Positions 1-8,064 are shown, counted from the stretch's first letter. The stretch is DNA of 15,257 nt from RGIG1959 sp045540655 (GCA_045540655.1 JAZQHP010000004.1:1-15257), one strand, 5' to 3'. Notes: a model not told the origin generated them from the letters alone. Translations and numbers: made by a program.

Positions 1-138
1 TCCTTCGGTCACAAGCCCCCCGCCCTACGTTAAAAGACAAACCTTGCGTTTCTCCGTCTCACCCACAACCTGAGGATCCACGGCCGCAAATGCGGTGAAA
101 CGCCCTCCTTGTGGCAGAAGAATGGTGATATGAACGAC
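1..138. other. Unassigned left-edge sequence
   Basis: No recognisable gene. One plus-strand frame stays open from the edge to a TGA near position 110, but its translation (basic, proline-rich) resembles no family I know and no ribosome binding site can be seen. It may be the tail of a gene cut by the window edge or plain intergenic DNA. Confidence 0.3.
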
Positions 139-180
139 AATCCCCCGACGGTTTCACAGGCGAACCGTCGGGGGATTTTG
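139..180 (-). terminator. Intrinsic terminator downstream of the GH25 gene
   Basis: Perfect 15-bp stem: arms 139-153 and 163-177, 9-nt loop. It lies 28 bp past the stop codon of the minus-strand lysozyme gene. The arms begin and end in an A/T run, so it could act on both strands; the better T-run (TTTT at 176-179) is on the plus strand, which suggests it also ends whatever enters from the left. Confidence 0.85.
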
Positions 181-205
181 TGTGTAGGTTTACAGTATGT
201 GAGGT

Positions 206-2488
206 TTAATGTGTCAGCGCATACATCATCATCAGACGTGCATCGATCGTGGTGACCTCACCATCGCCGTTGTAGTCCGCAAGCGCCTTTTGCTCTTCGG
301 TGAGCGAACCCGCCAGAAGCGCTTCCATCATCGCCATGCGCGCATCCTGCGTGGTAACTGTGCCGTCGTTGTTGACATCGCCCAACACCCCCACCGGATC
401 CGACGTACCCGTCAGCGAGCCGCTCGCATAGCCGCCGTCCTGCACATAGGTGATCGTGTTCAGAGCCGATGCCTGCAGCCCCTTCATCGTCAGCGTACCT
501 TTGCCCGTCAAGGTCACGGTCACGCTCTTGATCGTACTGCTGTCGACAATGCCGCCGTTCCATTCATAATAGCCGACGAGGTTCATGTCGACGTTCCACG
601 CACCCGCAGGCAACGCTTCGGGCACCGCCGTCAGCTCAAACACGTTGAAGAACTCGTTCTTAAGCTGCATGTTCGCGTCGCCGTTGCCGTTCGTCAGCTC
701 GACAGACACGTTGAACGGCGCGGTCGCGTTGACGTCCATCAGCAGATGCGCCATCGCCGCGGGGTTGATGGTGTCGCCGACGATCATCTTGACGCTGTAG
801 CCCTCGTCGCCGGTCGCGTTCATGGTCAGCACGCCGTTGTCATAGACGTAGTTGCCGACACCCGACAGCTGTTCCACGTTGTCCTTCATCATCGTTTTGT
901 ACGGATCGGGCAGGTCCATGTTCTGCGTGAATTTCAGGTCATAAAGTTTCACGTATGTGTCCTTCGCACCGATGACATAGTAGGTCACGCGCGTGAACTT
1001 CACGTTACCGCTCGCAGGCGCGTGCCCGAGGTTACGGATATAAGAGCCGACATCATACAGCCCCTCGAGCGGACCCGCCGGGAAGTCGGTCGCACCGTTG
1101 AGGTTGGCAACCTCCGACAGGTACAGGTCATGCGCGACGGCATCCTTATCCAGATAAGTCAGCACCACGTTAAACTGTGCCGTGCCGTCCTTTTTGACGT
1201 AGACATAGCCGTTGTTGACCGAGTCAAAGCTGTTTTCATACGCCATATACGCCGACGGCCAGGACCAGTTGTCGGCGTTCTCCACGCCGTTGTACATCGT
1301 GACCGAGCTGTAGCTGTCCGCATTCCAATAAGGCCAGATCGCGCCGCCGTTGCCGTCGAAATCGTTGAGCACCATCTGGGCTTCGTTGGGCATCAGGTTG
1401 TCCTGTGCGCCCCAGTAGGCTTCATTCCACTTCGCATACAGCGTGAAATCGTACGGCACGGGAGTGTTGAAATCGTAGAGGTCGGTCAGTTCGGGGTTGC
1501 AATACCAGCCACCGAAATCAAAACCGTATTTGGTCGGATTCGTGGGAGCGGGCAGTGTGTCGCCGTCCTTCACCTTCACCGCATCCACCGCCGAGCCGCC
1601 GTTCGACTCAAAGCTGATAGTGTGCTTTTTCACCACGTTGTTGTAGCCGTAGGTCTGCATGATGGTGGGATAATCTCTGTACGCCACGTTCAGGTCAAGG
1701 CGCCAGCCGTATTCGGAATTATACCAATTCGCGCCGTCATATTCGGGCTCCGACCAGGAATTGCTCGTCCACGCATATTGCCACATGCCGTATTTTGACA
1801 TGTAGGACGTATTTTCCGTCGTGGGGTTGAACTGCGTACCGCTGGTTTGTCTCTTAACCCTCGCCACCCACGTGTCATAATTAAACTTGCTCGAAGCCTG
1901 CAGCTCGTCGAGCGAGTGCGATGCCGTCGAATAGACGCCGGGGAAATAGCCCGCCGCCTCCATCGTCTCGCACCAACCGAGGCACAGGTCGACCAACGTC
2001 GAGGTGCTCAGGCTCTCCTGGTTGGATGCCTCCACGTCAAAATAGATGGGGTATTCGAAATACATATCGTTCTTTTTGATGATATCGAGGCAGAAATTCG
2101 CATCGCCGACCGAGCCCGCGCGCGTGGTTTTGTAGCTGTAGTAGTACGCACCGATGTGCATACCCGCCTCGCGCGCCATTTTGTACAGCGTGGGGAAGGT
2201 CGGGTCGGCCTTGCGATCGGTGTAACCCGCTTTTTCATCGCCGATACGCAAGATGACAAAATCACAGCCGTCCGCCTTCATTTTTTTGAAATCCACCATA
2301 CTGTAATCGGTATAGGTGGCGCCGTTGACGTTCCACTGGGACATGTCGCAGCCCCATGCAAAAATTTTGCCGTCGCCGCTCTTGGTCGCGCCCGCCAGCG
2401 CCATCGCCGACGGCGTTGCCACCGCAAACAGCGAACAGCACAGCACCAGCGTCATGACGACAGCCACAAGTTTTTTCACAATGCTCAT
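206..2488 (-). CDS. Secreted GH25 muramidase (lysozyme) with C-terminal type I dockerin
   Basis: 760 residues. Residues 1-30 are a signal peptide (KK, hydrophobic core, AMA cleavage region). Residues about 43-282 form a glycoside hydrolase 25 domain, which cleaves the MurNAc-GlcNAc bond of peptidoglycan: D48 in CDMSQW and the pair D151/E153 in YFDVEAS match the GH25 catalytic carboxylates. Residues about 288-355 resemble a Listeria-Bacteroides (Flg_new) repeat ending in TLYAKW. Residues about 360-695 look like two beta-rich modules I cannot name. Residues 701-760 are a dockerin with two calcium loops (D704-N706-D708-D715 and D738-N740-D742-D749), each followed by DAR. The start is fixed by AGGAGGAA eight bases upstream. 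Inference: the enzyme is secreted and docks onto a cohesin protein such as the one at 14229-15257. Dockerins usually carry polysaccharidases, so a muramidase cargo is unusual. Confidence 0.93.
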   Translation of the reverse strand: MSIVKKLVAVVMTLVLCCSLFAVATPSAMALAGATKSGDGKIFAWGCDMSQWNVNGATYTDYSMVDFKKMKADGCDFVILRIGDEKAGYTDRKADPTFPTLYKMAREAGMHIGAYYYSYKTTRAGSVGDANFCLDIIKKNDMYFEYPIYFDVEASNQESLSTSTLVDLCLGWCETMEAAGYFPGVYSTASHSLDELQASSKFNYDTWVARVKRQTSGTQFNPTTENTSYMSKYGMWQYAWTSNSWSEPEYDGANWYNSEYGWRLDLNVAYRDYPTIMQTYGYNNVVKKHTISFESNGGSAVDAVKVKDGDTLPAPTNPTKYGFDFGGWYCNPELTDLYDFNTPVPYDFTLYAKWNEAYWGAQDNLMPNEAQMVLNDFDGNGGAIWPYWNADSYSSVTMYNGVENADNWSWPSAYMAYENSFDSVNNGYVYVKKDGTAQFNVVLTYLDKDAVAHDLYLSEVANLNGATDFPAGPLEGLYDVGSYIRNLGHAPASGNVKFTRVTYYVIGAKDTYVKLYDLKFTQNMDLPDPYKTMMKDNVEQLSGVGNYVYDNGVLTMNATGDEGYSVKMIVGDTINPAAMAHLLMDVNATAPFNVSVELTNGNGDANMQLKNEFFNVFELTAVPEALPAGAWNVDMNLVGYYEWNGGIVDSSTIKSVTVTLTGKGTLTMKGLQASALNTITYVQDGGYASGSLTGTSDPVGVLGDVNNDGTVTTQDARMAMMEALLAGSLTEEQKALADYNGDGEVTTIDARLMMMYALTH

Positions 2489-2539
2489 AGTGTTTTCCTC
2501 CTGTTGACAAATACATTTATATGAAATCCAAATTTACCT

Positions 2540-2575
2540 ATTATAAATATACCATATTTTTACCGCGTTCGTCAA
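2540..2575 (-). promoter_or_regulatory. Promoter of the GH25-dockerin gene
   Basis: On the minus strand TTGACG (2570-2575) is followed after 18 bp by TATATT (2546-2551), with a second AT-rich TATAAT at 2540-2545. The start codon lies about 50 bp further on. The spacing is one base longer than ideal. Confidence 0.6.
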
Positions 2576-2639
2576 TTCCTTCCCGCCGACATTTTCAGCA
2601 AAAGACCTAAAAATATCCGACAATTTGTTGAGGATTGTG

Positions 2640-2668
2640 TTGCGTTTGCCTTTTCTGTCCTGTATAAT
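2640..2668 (+). promoter_or_regulatory. Promoter of the unknown two-gene operon
   Basis: TTGCGT (2640-2645), 17-bp spacer, perfect TATAAT (2663-2668), 24 bp before the proposed TTG start. It is divergent from the GH25 promoter, with roughly 65 bp between the two -35 boxes. Confidence 0.65.
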
Positions 2669-2692
2669 AGAATCAATTTCAGAAGGGAGGGG

Positions 2693-3838
2693 TTGACCAT
2701 CAGCCGAAAGCTCAACGACCTGCGCGCGCAAAGTCAGCAGGCATTTGACCGTGCACACGATGCCGCGAGCGGCTATGAAGAGGTCGCAGACGATATCCTG
2801 CGTGTGTATGAGAATTATCTGCGCGCACACAGCATGGCGGGACAGGCAGGGCTTCTCCTGAACGAAGTCGACCGTGAATTCCGCCGGCAGACCGCGCTCG
2901 ATCACACCGACCTGGTGCTTCTGTTTTTATGCACCGCGATTCAGTGCGTGCGGCAGTATGTGCTGACAGGCGAGCGCTTCCGCTTGCAGGATGACGTGAA
3001 CGCCGACGGCGGCGTCAGCAAGTCCTCCAGCCAAAAGGGCGACGAGCTGATGCAAAAAGTATACGGCACAACCGTCGGGCAGTTCGCCCCTCCGTCATGG
3101 GAGGATATCCTGTTTCAGAGCGTGCCGTATGACGCGATAAAAAAAGGGCCCCACATTCACGAAAACATCGGCATCAGCGGTACCACCCATCGCTATCGCA
3201 CGCTCGGGCACGATCCGATACTCGGATGGGTGTTCGGCACCGCCAACATCCTGACCAATTCCCTGACCAAACATAACTGGAAATCCTATCAGGTGAAAGA
3301 TCAGACCATCATTCGCCGTTACCCCGGCGACACCCCCGCTATGCTGCAGCGCACCGTTCGATATGCGACGGACGATCCCAAGCTGCTTGTCTGCGCGGTG
3401 GCACGGCAAGCGATCCATTTCGGCTCGGATATGTTCACGAAGCAGGGATTGCCGTTGCCGCTGGTCATGACCGTCAATAACGACCTTGCCAAGGATATGC
3501 TGGCGAAATGGCACATCGACACCTACTCCGTGTCGCGCGGTATGGCGCTGGCAAGCTTTATCAACTCGCTGATCTACAGCATACACATGCTGTTTTACAA
3601 TCCCGAAACCGACGGCCCGCAGGAGCTGTATCAGGTGCGCACACGCAAAGTGCTCAGCATCTCCAACGCGCTCGCCACCGGCAGTAACGTGCTGGTCACC
3701 GCCGTCACCAAGGACGTCTCCAAGCTGGATCTCGGCGGACTGCTCGTTACGCTCTGCCGTCTGTGCAGCGATTATGCCTTCATCAACCGCGTAAAGGAAG
3801 ATTTTCTGACCGAACACATGGCCGAACGCCTGTTGTAA
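2693..3838 (+). CDS. Conserved-looking protein of unknown function (381 aa)
   Basis: I do not recognise the family. The TTG start is chosen because AGAAGGGAGG (2681-2690) lies just upstream and the next in-frame ATG is at residue 48; the spacing is short, so the start is moderately certain. Residues 1-65 are helical and charged; 70-92 contain a hydrophobic stretch (TDLVLLFLCTAIQ). A glycine- and histidine-rich block at 163-182 (GTTHRYRTLGHDPILGWVFG) has the look of a conserved core. Further moderately hydrophobic stretches lie at 284-302 and 345-358, but there is no signal peptide and no clear membrane protein pattern. The gene is followed after 27 bp by a second unknown gene with no terminator between, so the two are probably co-transcribed and functionally linked. 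Codon use matches its neighbours. Confidence 0.8.
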   Translation: MTISRKLNDLRAQSQQAFDRAHDAASGYEEVADDILRVYENYLRAHSMAGQAGLLLNEVDREFRRQTALDHTDLVLLFLCTAIQCVRQYVLTGERFRLQDDVNADGGVSKSSSQKGDELMQKVYGTTVGQFAPPSWEDILFQSVPYDAIKKGPHIHENIGISGTTHRYRTLGHDPILGWVFGTANILTNSLTKHNWKSYQVKDQTIIRRYPGDTPAMLQRTVRYATDDPKLLVCAVARQAIHFGSDMFTKQGLPLPLVMTVNNDLAKDMLAKWHIDTYSVSRGMALASFINSLIYSIHMLFYNPETDGPQELYQVRTRKVLSISNALATGSNVLVTAVTKDVSKLDLGGLLVTLCRLCSDYAFINRVKEDFLTEHMAERLL

Positions 3839-3865
3839 TGTTTCATCCGAAGGAGAGACCGATTC

Positions 3866-5173
3866 ATGGCTACCAGATCGTATAAAAAAGGCTATATCGC
3901 CGCCGCATCCACCTTTGCCGCATTCAGCACCAAACAGGAAGCCATCCTGCGGGATGTGCTGGTGCGCCTCAACAAACAATCCGTGGAGATCAACGGGGCA
4001 TTGCAAGATATCGAGCATTCCGTCAACGGCTTGTTTGACTACCTGAGCGAAACGGAGCTCGAAACGCTGTACACCATCTACACCCCATTCAACCTCCGCG
4101 AGCTGGATCTGCCGCATCGCCGCCTGCTGGTCGGCACGTTGTTTACGTTGTCGAAGACGGCACCGTCCACCGCCAACCAGCAAGCGTATCTTGCCGCGGT
4201 GATGCAGTATCTGAACATCCCCGATATTCCGCAAGGAACACCGCTCGCAGCCATCGGGCGCGTCGACAGCCTCAGCATTCAGAAGGGCATCTATCAGGCG
4301 GCGCTCGAATATCTCGGTTTGCAGGACGACGACTGTTACGATCGCACCGAGGAGCAGACCGCCTTCCTGCAGGCGTTCAGCCTGAGCGCCGACCAACGGG
4401 CGGAGATCCGGGAATATGTGGAAACGCTGTTTGCCGCCGTCGGCACGGACGGCGTGATCGGCAAATACCGCGTCTGCGCGAACACGCCCGATCCGTTATT
4501 CGCTGAGCCCGACGAGCCGTTACCGACGCCGCCGACCATCCCCTTCTTCAGTCGCCCGGTCGCCATTGTGTACGATCCTGCCGATGCCGTTGCCGACAGC
4601 GCCTCCCATCTGGTGCTCACCGCCTTCAATGAGTGCATCGGGCAATATCAGCAAGCGTGCGAGGTGAGCCGCTACAGCATCGGCGAATACCTGGTGGCGC
4701 GGACACAACTGGAGAAATCCGCGCATATCGTGTTTGTCGGTGTCTCCAAAACCATCCGGTCGCTGAGCAAAACCATGCGCTGGGAACAGCCGCATCCGGG
4801 CATGCGCTTCGGCGAAGAGGGCATTCAGTATATCATCGATGCCGTACCGCTCAAAAACAAGGACCTCGACACGTTCATAGCGTTGGTCAACGAGCACAAA
4901 TCCCGGCTGAACGGACGCACCGTTTCGTCGTCCGTCGAATCGGTCCGCCTGTCCTTCCTGAAAGATATATTCTGCGACAACACGCCCACCGCCGCCAACG
5001 TAGCGGTCGGTATTCTGGCTTCTCCCCTGCTGATCCTCGGTCAACTGGCAGAGCTCGGCGCAGCGGGCACCCAAAAGCTCGTCAATCGCTCCAACAAGAA
5101 TGACCTGCTCCTCGTGCAATATGTCCTCGCCACCGCGTTTTTCCTCGAAAGCCGCGTCACCCCGTATGTGTGA
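3866..5173 (+). CDS. Unknown protein with TerB-like N-terminal region (435 aa)
   Basis: The ATG start has AAGGAG (3850-3855) ten bases upstream. Residues 1-60 are helical. Residues about 62-200 (LRELDLPHRRLLVGTLFTLS, then QQAYLAAVMQYLNI, then YQAALEYLGL) have the helical, acidic-stress style of the TerB tellurite-resistance superfamily; this is by-eye similarity only. A proline-rich hinge (208-226) leads to a second domain, 230-370, with a beta-strand-like HIVFVGVSK at 287-295 and a glycine-containing GMRFGEEGIQYI block. Residues 376-400 are hydrophobic and could touch the membrane. It is the second gene of an operon with 2693-3838 and is followed by a strong terminator. TerB-like domains occur in stress-response and phage-defence proteins, so a defence or stress role is possible but unproven. 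Confidence 0.8.
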   Translation: MATRSYKKGYIAAASTFAAFSTKQEAILRDVLVRLNKQSVEINGALQDIEHSVNGLFDYLSETELETLYTIYTPFNLRELDLPHRRLLVGTLFTLSKTAPSTANQQAYLAAVMQYLNIPDIPQGTPLAAIGRVDSLSIQKGIYQAALEYLGLQDDDCYDRTEEQTAFLQAFSLSADQRAEIREYVETLFAAVGTDGVIGKYRVCANTPDPLFAEPDEPLPTPPTIPFFSRPVAIVYDPADAVADSASHLVLTAFNECIGQYQQACEVSRYSIGEYLVARTQLEKSAHIVFVGVSKTIRSLSKTMRWEQPHPGMRFGEEGIQYIIDAVPLKNKDLDTFIALVNEHKSRLNGRTVSSSVESVRLSFLKDIFCDNTPTAANVAVGILASPLLILGQLAELGAAGTQKLVNRSNKNDLLLVQYVLATAFFLESRVTPYV

Positions 5174-5204
5174 CCGTCCCGATTGTCTTTTAACCGTTCC
5201 GCGC

Positions 5205-5243
5205 AGCGGGACGATGGTGATGAACACCGTCGTCCCGCTTTTT
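5205..5243 (+). terminator. Terminator of the unknown two-gene operon
   Basis: Ten-bp perfect outer stem AGCGGGACGA (5205-5214) / TCGTCCCGCT (5230-5239), extended inward by GGTG/CACC with a mismatch, followed by TTTTT. It starts 31 bp after the stop codon. Confidence 0.9.
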
Positions 5244-5377
5244 GCATATCTTTTGCGACCCCATCCGACCTTCCCGCCGCTTGTATCGCGAATCGTGTTC
5301 CCGTAACAGGAACAGAATACCGTTTATATCGCACAGTTTTCCTCATAAACAGGAACAAAACTATTCTTCAGGATTCC

Positions 5378-5405
5378 TTGTATTTTCCACGCGTTCTGGT
5401 ATACT
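5378..5405 (+). promoter_or_regulatory. Promoter of the zinc-ribbon gene
   Basis: TTGTAT (5378-5383), 16-bp spacer, TATACT (5400-5405) with an extended TG at 5397-5398. Upstream, AACAGGAACA occurs twice (5305-5314 and 5348-5357), 43 bp apart; the first copy also forms an inverted repeat with TGTTCC just before it. These may be a regulator's sites. Confidence 0.55.
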
Positions 5406-5476
5406 GGATACCAGAGGAAGGACATGACGTCCCGATTGAACATTCCTCTTTGTTTACGATAAAAGGAGTGCTGATT

Positions 5477-5983
5477 ATGAGCCTGTGTATCCATTGTGCC
5501 GCCGAAATCCCCGAAGGATCCGCTTTTTGCACCACGTGCGGTAAAAAGCAAGTGACCGTCTATCATCACACATTTGAGCGAAACGGCATGAGCGAAGCCG
5601 CGTTTATCGACGAGATCAACCGCTGGTTTGCCGCGAATCCGCGCGTTGCCAACGTCAAAGGGCAATTCGGCTATCGTTCCGTATTCGGTTTTCCCGTCAA
5701 CAACTACCATCTGAACCGCTTCACGATCGAATATGAATGGTTCGAGCGCCCCAACATCAACCAATACGAAGTGACCGTCGTGTCCCGCTTTGCGTTGTAT
5801 CCGATCAAATCGGAAACCGCCTTGCGCGACTGGAAGCGGTCGCACCAAGTCTTTGAGGTCCTCAAATGCGCAGGCGGCACCCATCAGCGCGGCAAGATCA
5901 TCCCGATTCTGCTCGGCGGCTACGGTGCGTTCAACCGTACCAAGCTCTACCTGTTCACCAAGTATGAGCGCACCGCCGCCTGA
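5477..5983 (+). CDS. Small zinc-ribbon protein of unknown function (168 aa)
   Basis: ATG at 5477 is preceded by AAAAGGAGTG; the frame is open further upstream but no other start has a ribosome binding site. Residues 4-21 (C4-x2-C7 and C18-x2-C21) form a zinc ribbon of the type found at the N-terminus of many Firmicute membrane or regulatory proteins. Residues 28-165 are a single compact alpha/beta domain with many aromatic residues (NRWFAANP, FTIEYEWFERP, KLYLFTKYE) that I cannot assign. There are no membrane segments and no signal peptide, so it is probably cytoplasmic. It stands alone between two terminators with its own promoter. Confidence 0.8.
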   Translation: MSLCIHCAAEIPEGSAFCTTCGKKQVTVYHHTFERNGMSEAAFIDEINRWFAANPRVANVKGQFGYRSVFGFPVNNYHLNRFTIEYEWFERPNINQYEVTVVSRFALYPIKSETALRDWKRSHQVFEVLKCAGGTHQRGKIIPILLGGYGAFNRTKLYLFTKYERTAA

Positions 5984-6024
5984 TCCACCCTGCCGATCCT
6001 GACATCGGTCATCCTCTCCTCACT

Positions 6025-6070
6025 GCCGCGTGGCACGTCCGTTCCGGACGGTCGCGCGGCGTATTTTTTT
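6025..6070 (+). terminator. Terminator of the zinc-ribbon gene
   Basis: GCCGCG (6025-6030) pairs with CGCGGC (6055-6060), enclosing a second perfect hairpin CGTCCG-TTC-CGGACG; seven T residues follow at 6064-6070. It begins 41 bp after the stop codon. Confidence 0.85.
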
Positions 6071-6121
6071 GCAAGTTTTCCGCAGACAACGGCAAAAAAG
6101 CGTGGAAAAACGGGAAATATG

Positions 6122-6130
6122 TGCTATAAT
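6122..6130 (+). promoter_or_regulatory. Extended -10 promoter upstream of the permease remnant
   Basis: TGCTATAAT is a perfect extended -10 element. No good -35 hexamer is present at the right distance, which is common for extended -10 promoters. It lies 47 bp before the remnant's ATG. Confidence 0.5.
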
Positions 6131-6177
6131 AATACCATTCCTTTTATGACAAGCACCGAAGGAGAGGCGCTGCGGTC

Positions 6178-6354
6178 ATGCCCTTCACCTACAATATGTC
6201 CTACGGTATCGCGTTCGGTCTGATCTCCTATGTCATCATCCGCGTGTTCTGCGGCGATATCAAGAAAATCAAGCCCGCCTCGCGGGTGATTGCGGGATTG
6301 TTTGTCACCATGCGGTTGCTGACGCACGAAATGACAGTTGTCAGCCGCCGCTGA
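6178..6354 (+). pseudogene. C-terminal remnant of an NCS2 (AzgA/PbuG-type) purine permease
   Basis: 58 codons. The peptide starts MPFTYNMSYGIAFGLISYV, which matches the last-but-one membrane segment of NCS2 adenine/hypoxanthine/guanine permeases (typical form MPFTYSI..GI.FGFISYV), then continues through a short basic loop (GDIKKIKP) into the final hydrophobic segment. Complete members of this family have about 430-480 residues, so some 85-90% is missing and the product cannot be a working transporter. An AAGGAG at 6159-6164 is present but 13 bases from the ATG, longer than usual. A promoter-like element precedes it. The most likely history is a deletion that joined the upstream expression signals to the last part of the gene. 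An intact short membrane peptide with a new role cannot be excluded. The family match is from memory of the conserved motif, not from an alignment. Confidence 0.65.
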
Positions 6355-6366
6355 ATATGCTATAAT
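6338..6366 (+). promoter_or_regulatory. galT promoter
   Basis: TTGTCA (6338-6343), 17-bp spacer, TATAAT (6361-6366) with extended TGC. The -35 box lies inside the last codons of the permease remnant and the -10 just after its stop codon. Start codon 38 bp downstream. Confidence 0.75.
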
Positions 6367-6403
6367 ATATCATAGACGATATTATCGGGAAGGACGATGT
6401 TTT

Positions 6404-7891
6404 ATGATCTGCAATGCCATTCAAAAACTGATCGAATATGCCCTGTCGACGTCGCTGATCACCACGGACGACGTATTCGTGGTGCGTAACCTGCTCATGG
6501 ACACCCTGCAGGTCGACCACTGGGATGATCCGACCGTCTCCTATGACGGCGAAACGGTGGACGATCTGCTCGCTCCTCTGCTGACCTATGCTATTGAGCA
6601 AGAGATCATCCGTGACACCGCCAACTCCCGCGATCTGTTCGATACCAGACTGATGGGTCTGCTCACCCCCATGCCCCGCGAGATTATCGCCGCCTTCCGT
6701 ACCCGCTATGACATCGATCCCAAAAAGGCGACCGACTGGTACTATCGCATCAGCAAGGATCTGAACTACGTGCGCGCGGGTCGCATCGAAAAAGACCTCA
6801 AGTGGACCTATGCGTGTGAGTACGGCACACTGGACATCACCATCAACTGCTCCAAGCCCGAAAAGGATCCCCGCGACATTGCCGCGGCAGGCAAGCAAAA
6901 AGCGGTAGCGTATCCGAAATGCCAGCTGTGCGTTGAAAACGCGGGCTTTGCGGGTCATGCCACCCATCCCGCGCGCCAGAATCTGCGCCCCATCCCCATC
7001 CGCGTGGGCGGCGGCGAATGGCAGCTGCAATACTCTCCCTACGGATACTACAACGAGCACTGCATCGTCTTCAACGCCGCGCACATCCCCATGGCGATCG
7101 ACGACAAGGTGTTCGACAAGCTGTTTGATATTCTGGATTTCCTGCCGCATTACTTCGTCGGCTCGAATGCCGATCTGCCGATCGTCGGCGGCTCGATCCT
7201 GTCTCATGAGCATTTCCAGGGCGGTCACTACACCTTCGCCATGGACAATGCGCCCGTTGAGCACGCGTTCACCATCCCCGCCTTCCCCCATGTGCAGGCG
7301 GGACTGCTCAAATGGCCGCTGTCGGTTGTGCGTGTCTCCTCTGCCGACCGCGAACAGCTTGCCGCCTGCTGTCAGACGGTGCTTCGCGCATGGCGCGCCT
7401 ACAGCGACCCTGCCGCGAATATCCACGCGTTCACGGGCGACACCCCGCACAACACCATCACTCCCATCGCGCGTATGCGTGACGGTCGTTACGAATGCGA
7501 TCTGGTGTTGCGCAACAACATCACCACCGAGGAGCGCCCGATGGGTCTGTTCCATCCGAATCCCTCGCTCCATCACATCAAAAAGGAAAATATCGGTCTG
7601 ATCGAGGTAATGGGTCTGGCGGTGTTGCCGTCGCGCCTGGCAACCGAGATCGGCGAGTTGGAGCAGGCGTTGCTGACGGGCGCCCCGTTTGATACGCCGT
7701 CGCTTAAGTCGCATGAAGCCTGGGCAAAGGACGTCCTCGCCGCACATCCCGAATTCAACGCCGACAACGCCCGCTCGATCCTCGAGCAGGAAATCGGTCG
7801 GGTATTTATGGAAGTGCTCGAAGACGCCGGCGTCTTCAAACGTACCCCCGACGGCACGGCCGCGTTCCTGCGTTTTGCCGAGAGCCTGTAA
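6404..7891 (+). CDS. galT: UTP/UDP-glucose-hexose-1-phosphate uridylyltransferase, class II GalT
   Basis: 495 residues, the usual length of the Firmicute class II enzyme. It exchanges UMP between UDP-glucose and galactose-1-phosphate in the Leloir pathway in the cytoplasm. The active-site HEHFQGG is at residues 268-274, with H270 the expected uridylylated histidine; preceding blocks HPARQNLRPIPI, YSPYGYYNEHCIVF and PIVGGSILSHEHFQ are characteristic of the family. The later NNITTEERPMGLFHPNPSLHHIKKENIGLIEVMGLAVLP block, cited here by its parts NNITTEE, GLFHPN and KKENIGLIEVMG, is also typical. ATG at 6404 has GGAAGGA nine bases upstream. No galK or galE lies next to it in this window, so it is an orphan gal gene with its own promoter and terminator, and would depend on genes elsewhere for galactose use or host-glycan sugars. 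Confidence 0.95.
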   Translation: MICNAIQKLIEYALSTSLITTDDVFVVRNLLMDTLQVDHWDDPTVSYDGETVDDLLAPLLTYAIEQEIIRDTANSRDLFDTRLMGLLTPMPREIIAAFRTRYDIDPKKATDWYYRISKDLNYVRAGRIEKDLKWTYACEYGTLDITINCSKPEKDPRDIAAAGKQKAVAYPKCQLCVENAGFAGHATHPARQNLRPIPIRVGGGEWQLQYSPYGYYNEHCIVFNAAHIPMAIDDKVFDKLFDILDFLPHYFVGSNADLPIVGGSILSHEHFQGGHYTFAMDNAPVEHAFTIPAFPHVQAGLLKWPLSVVRVSSADREQLAACCQTVLRAWRAYSDPAANIHAFTGDTPHNTITPIARMRDGRYECDLVLRNNITTEERPMGLFHPNPSLHHIKKENIGLIEVMGLAVLPSRLATEIGELEQALLTGAPFDTPSLKSHEAWAKDVLAAHPEFNADNARSILEQEIGRVFMEVLEDAGVFKRTPDGTAAFLRFAESL

Positions 7892-7939
7892 TCTTCATTT
7901 TAATGACAACAAGCCTCTCTGAGTGAGAGCCTTTCTCCG

Positions 7940-7973
7940 TCCGCAGTCAAGCATGCTTGGCTGCGGATTTTTT
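7940..7973 (+). terminator. galT terminator
   Basis: Twelve-bp stem, 7940-7951 / 7956-7967, with one T-G wobble, loop CATG, followed by six T residues. It begins 49 bp after the stop codon. Confidence 0.9.
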
Positions 7974-8014
7974 GCGAATCTTCGCGCTTTTGTCTTTCTT
8001 TTTTCATTTTGTTG

Positions 8015-8023
8015 TGCTATAAT
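8015..8023 (+). promoter_or_regulatory. Extended -10 promoter of the collapsed dockerin gene
   Basis: TGCTATAAT, identical to the elements at 6122 and 6358. The -35 region is T-rich and poor. It is followed by AAAGGAGA and ATG, so expression signals remain intact. Confidence 0.5.
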
Positions 8024-8064
8024 CCCTGTTACCACTTTATCTTACAGTAAAGGAGATCTGTTTT

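Noticed and set aside
209..1798. Long plus-strand open frame (529 codons) opposite the GH25 gene
   Set aside because: It is rich in His, Arg and Val as expected from the reverse complement of a GC-rich gene, matches no family, and the opposite strand has a complete GH25-dockerin protein with signals.
3095..4396. Minus-strand open frame of 433 codons spanning the unknown gene pair
   Set aside because: It crosses the junction of two well-supported plus-strand genes, has no good ribosome binding site and shows shadow-type composition.
6341..7747. Minus-strand open frame of 468 codons opposite galT
   Set aside because: galT on the plus strand is certain; the antisense frame has shadow composition.
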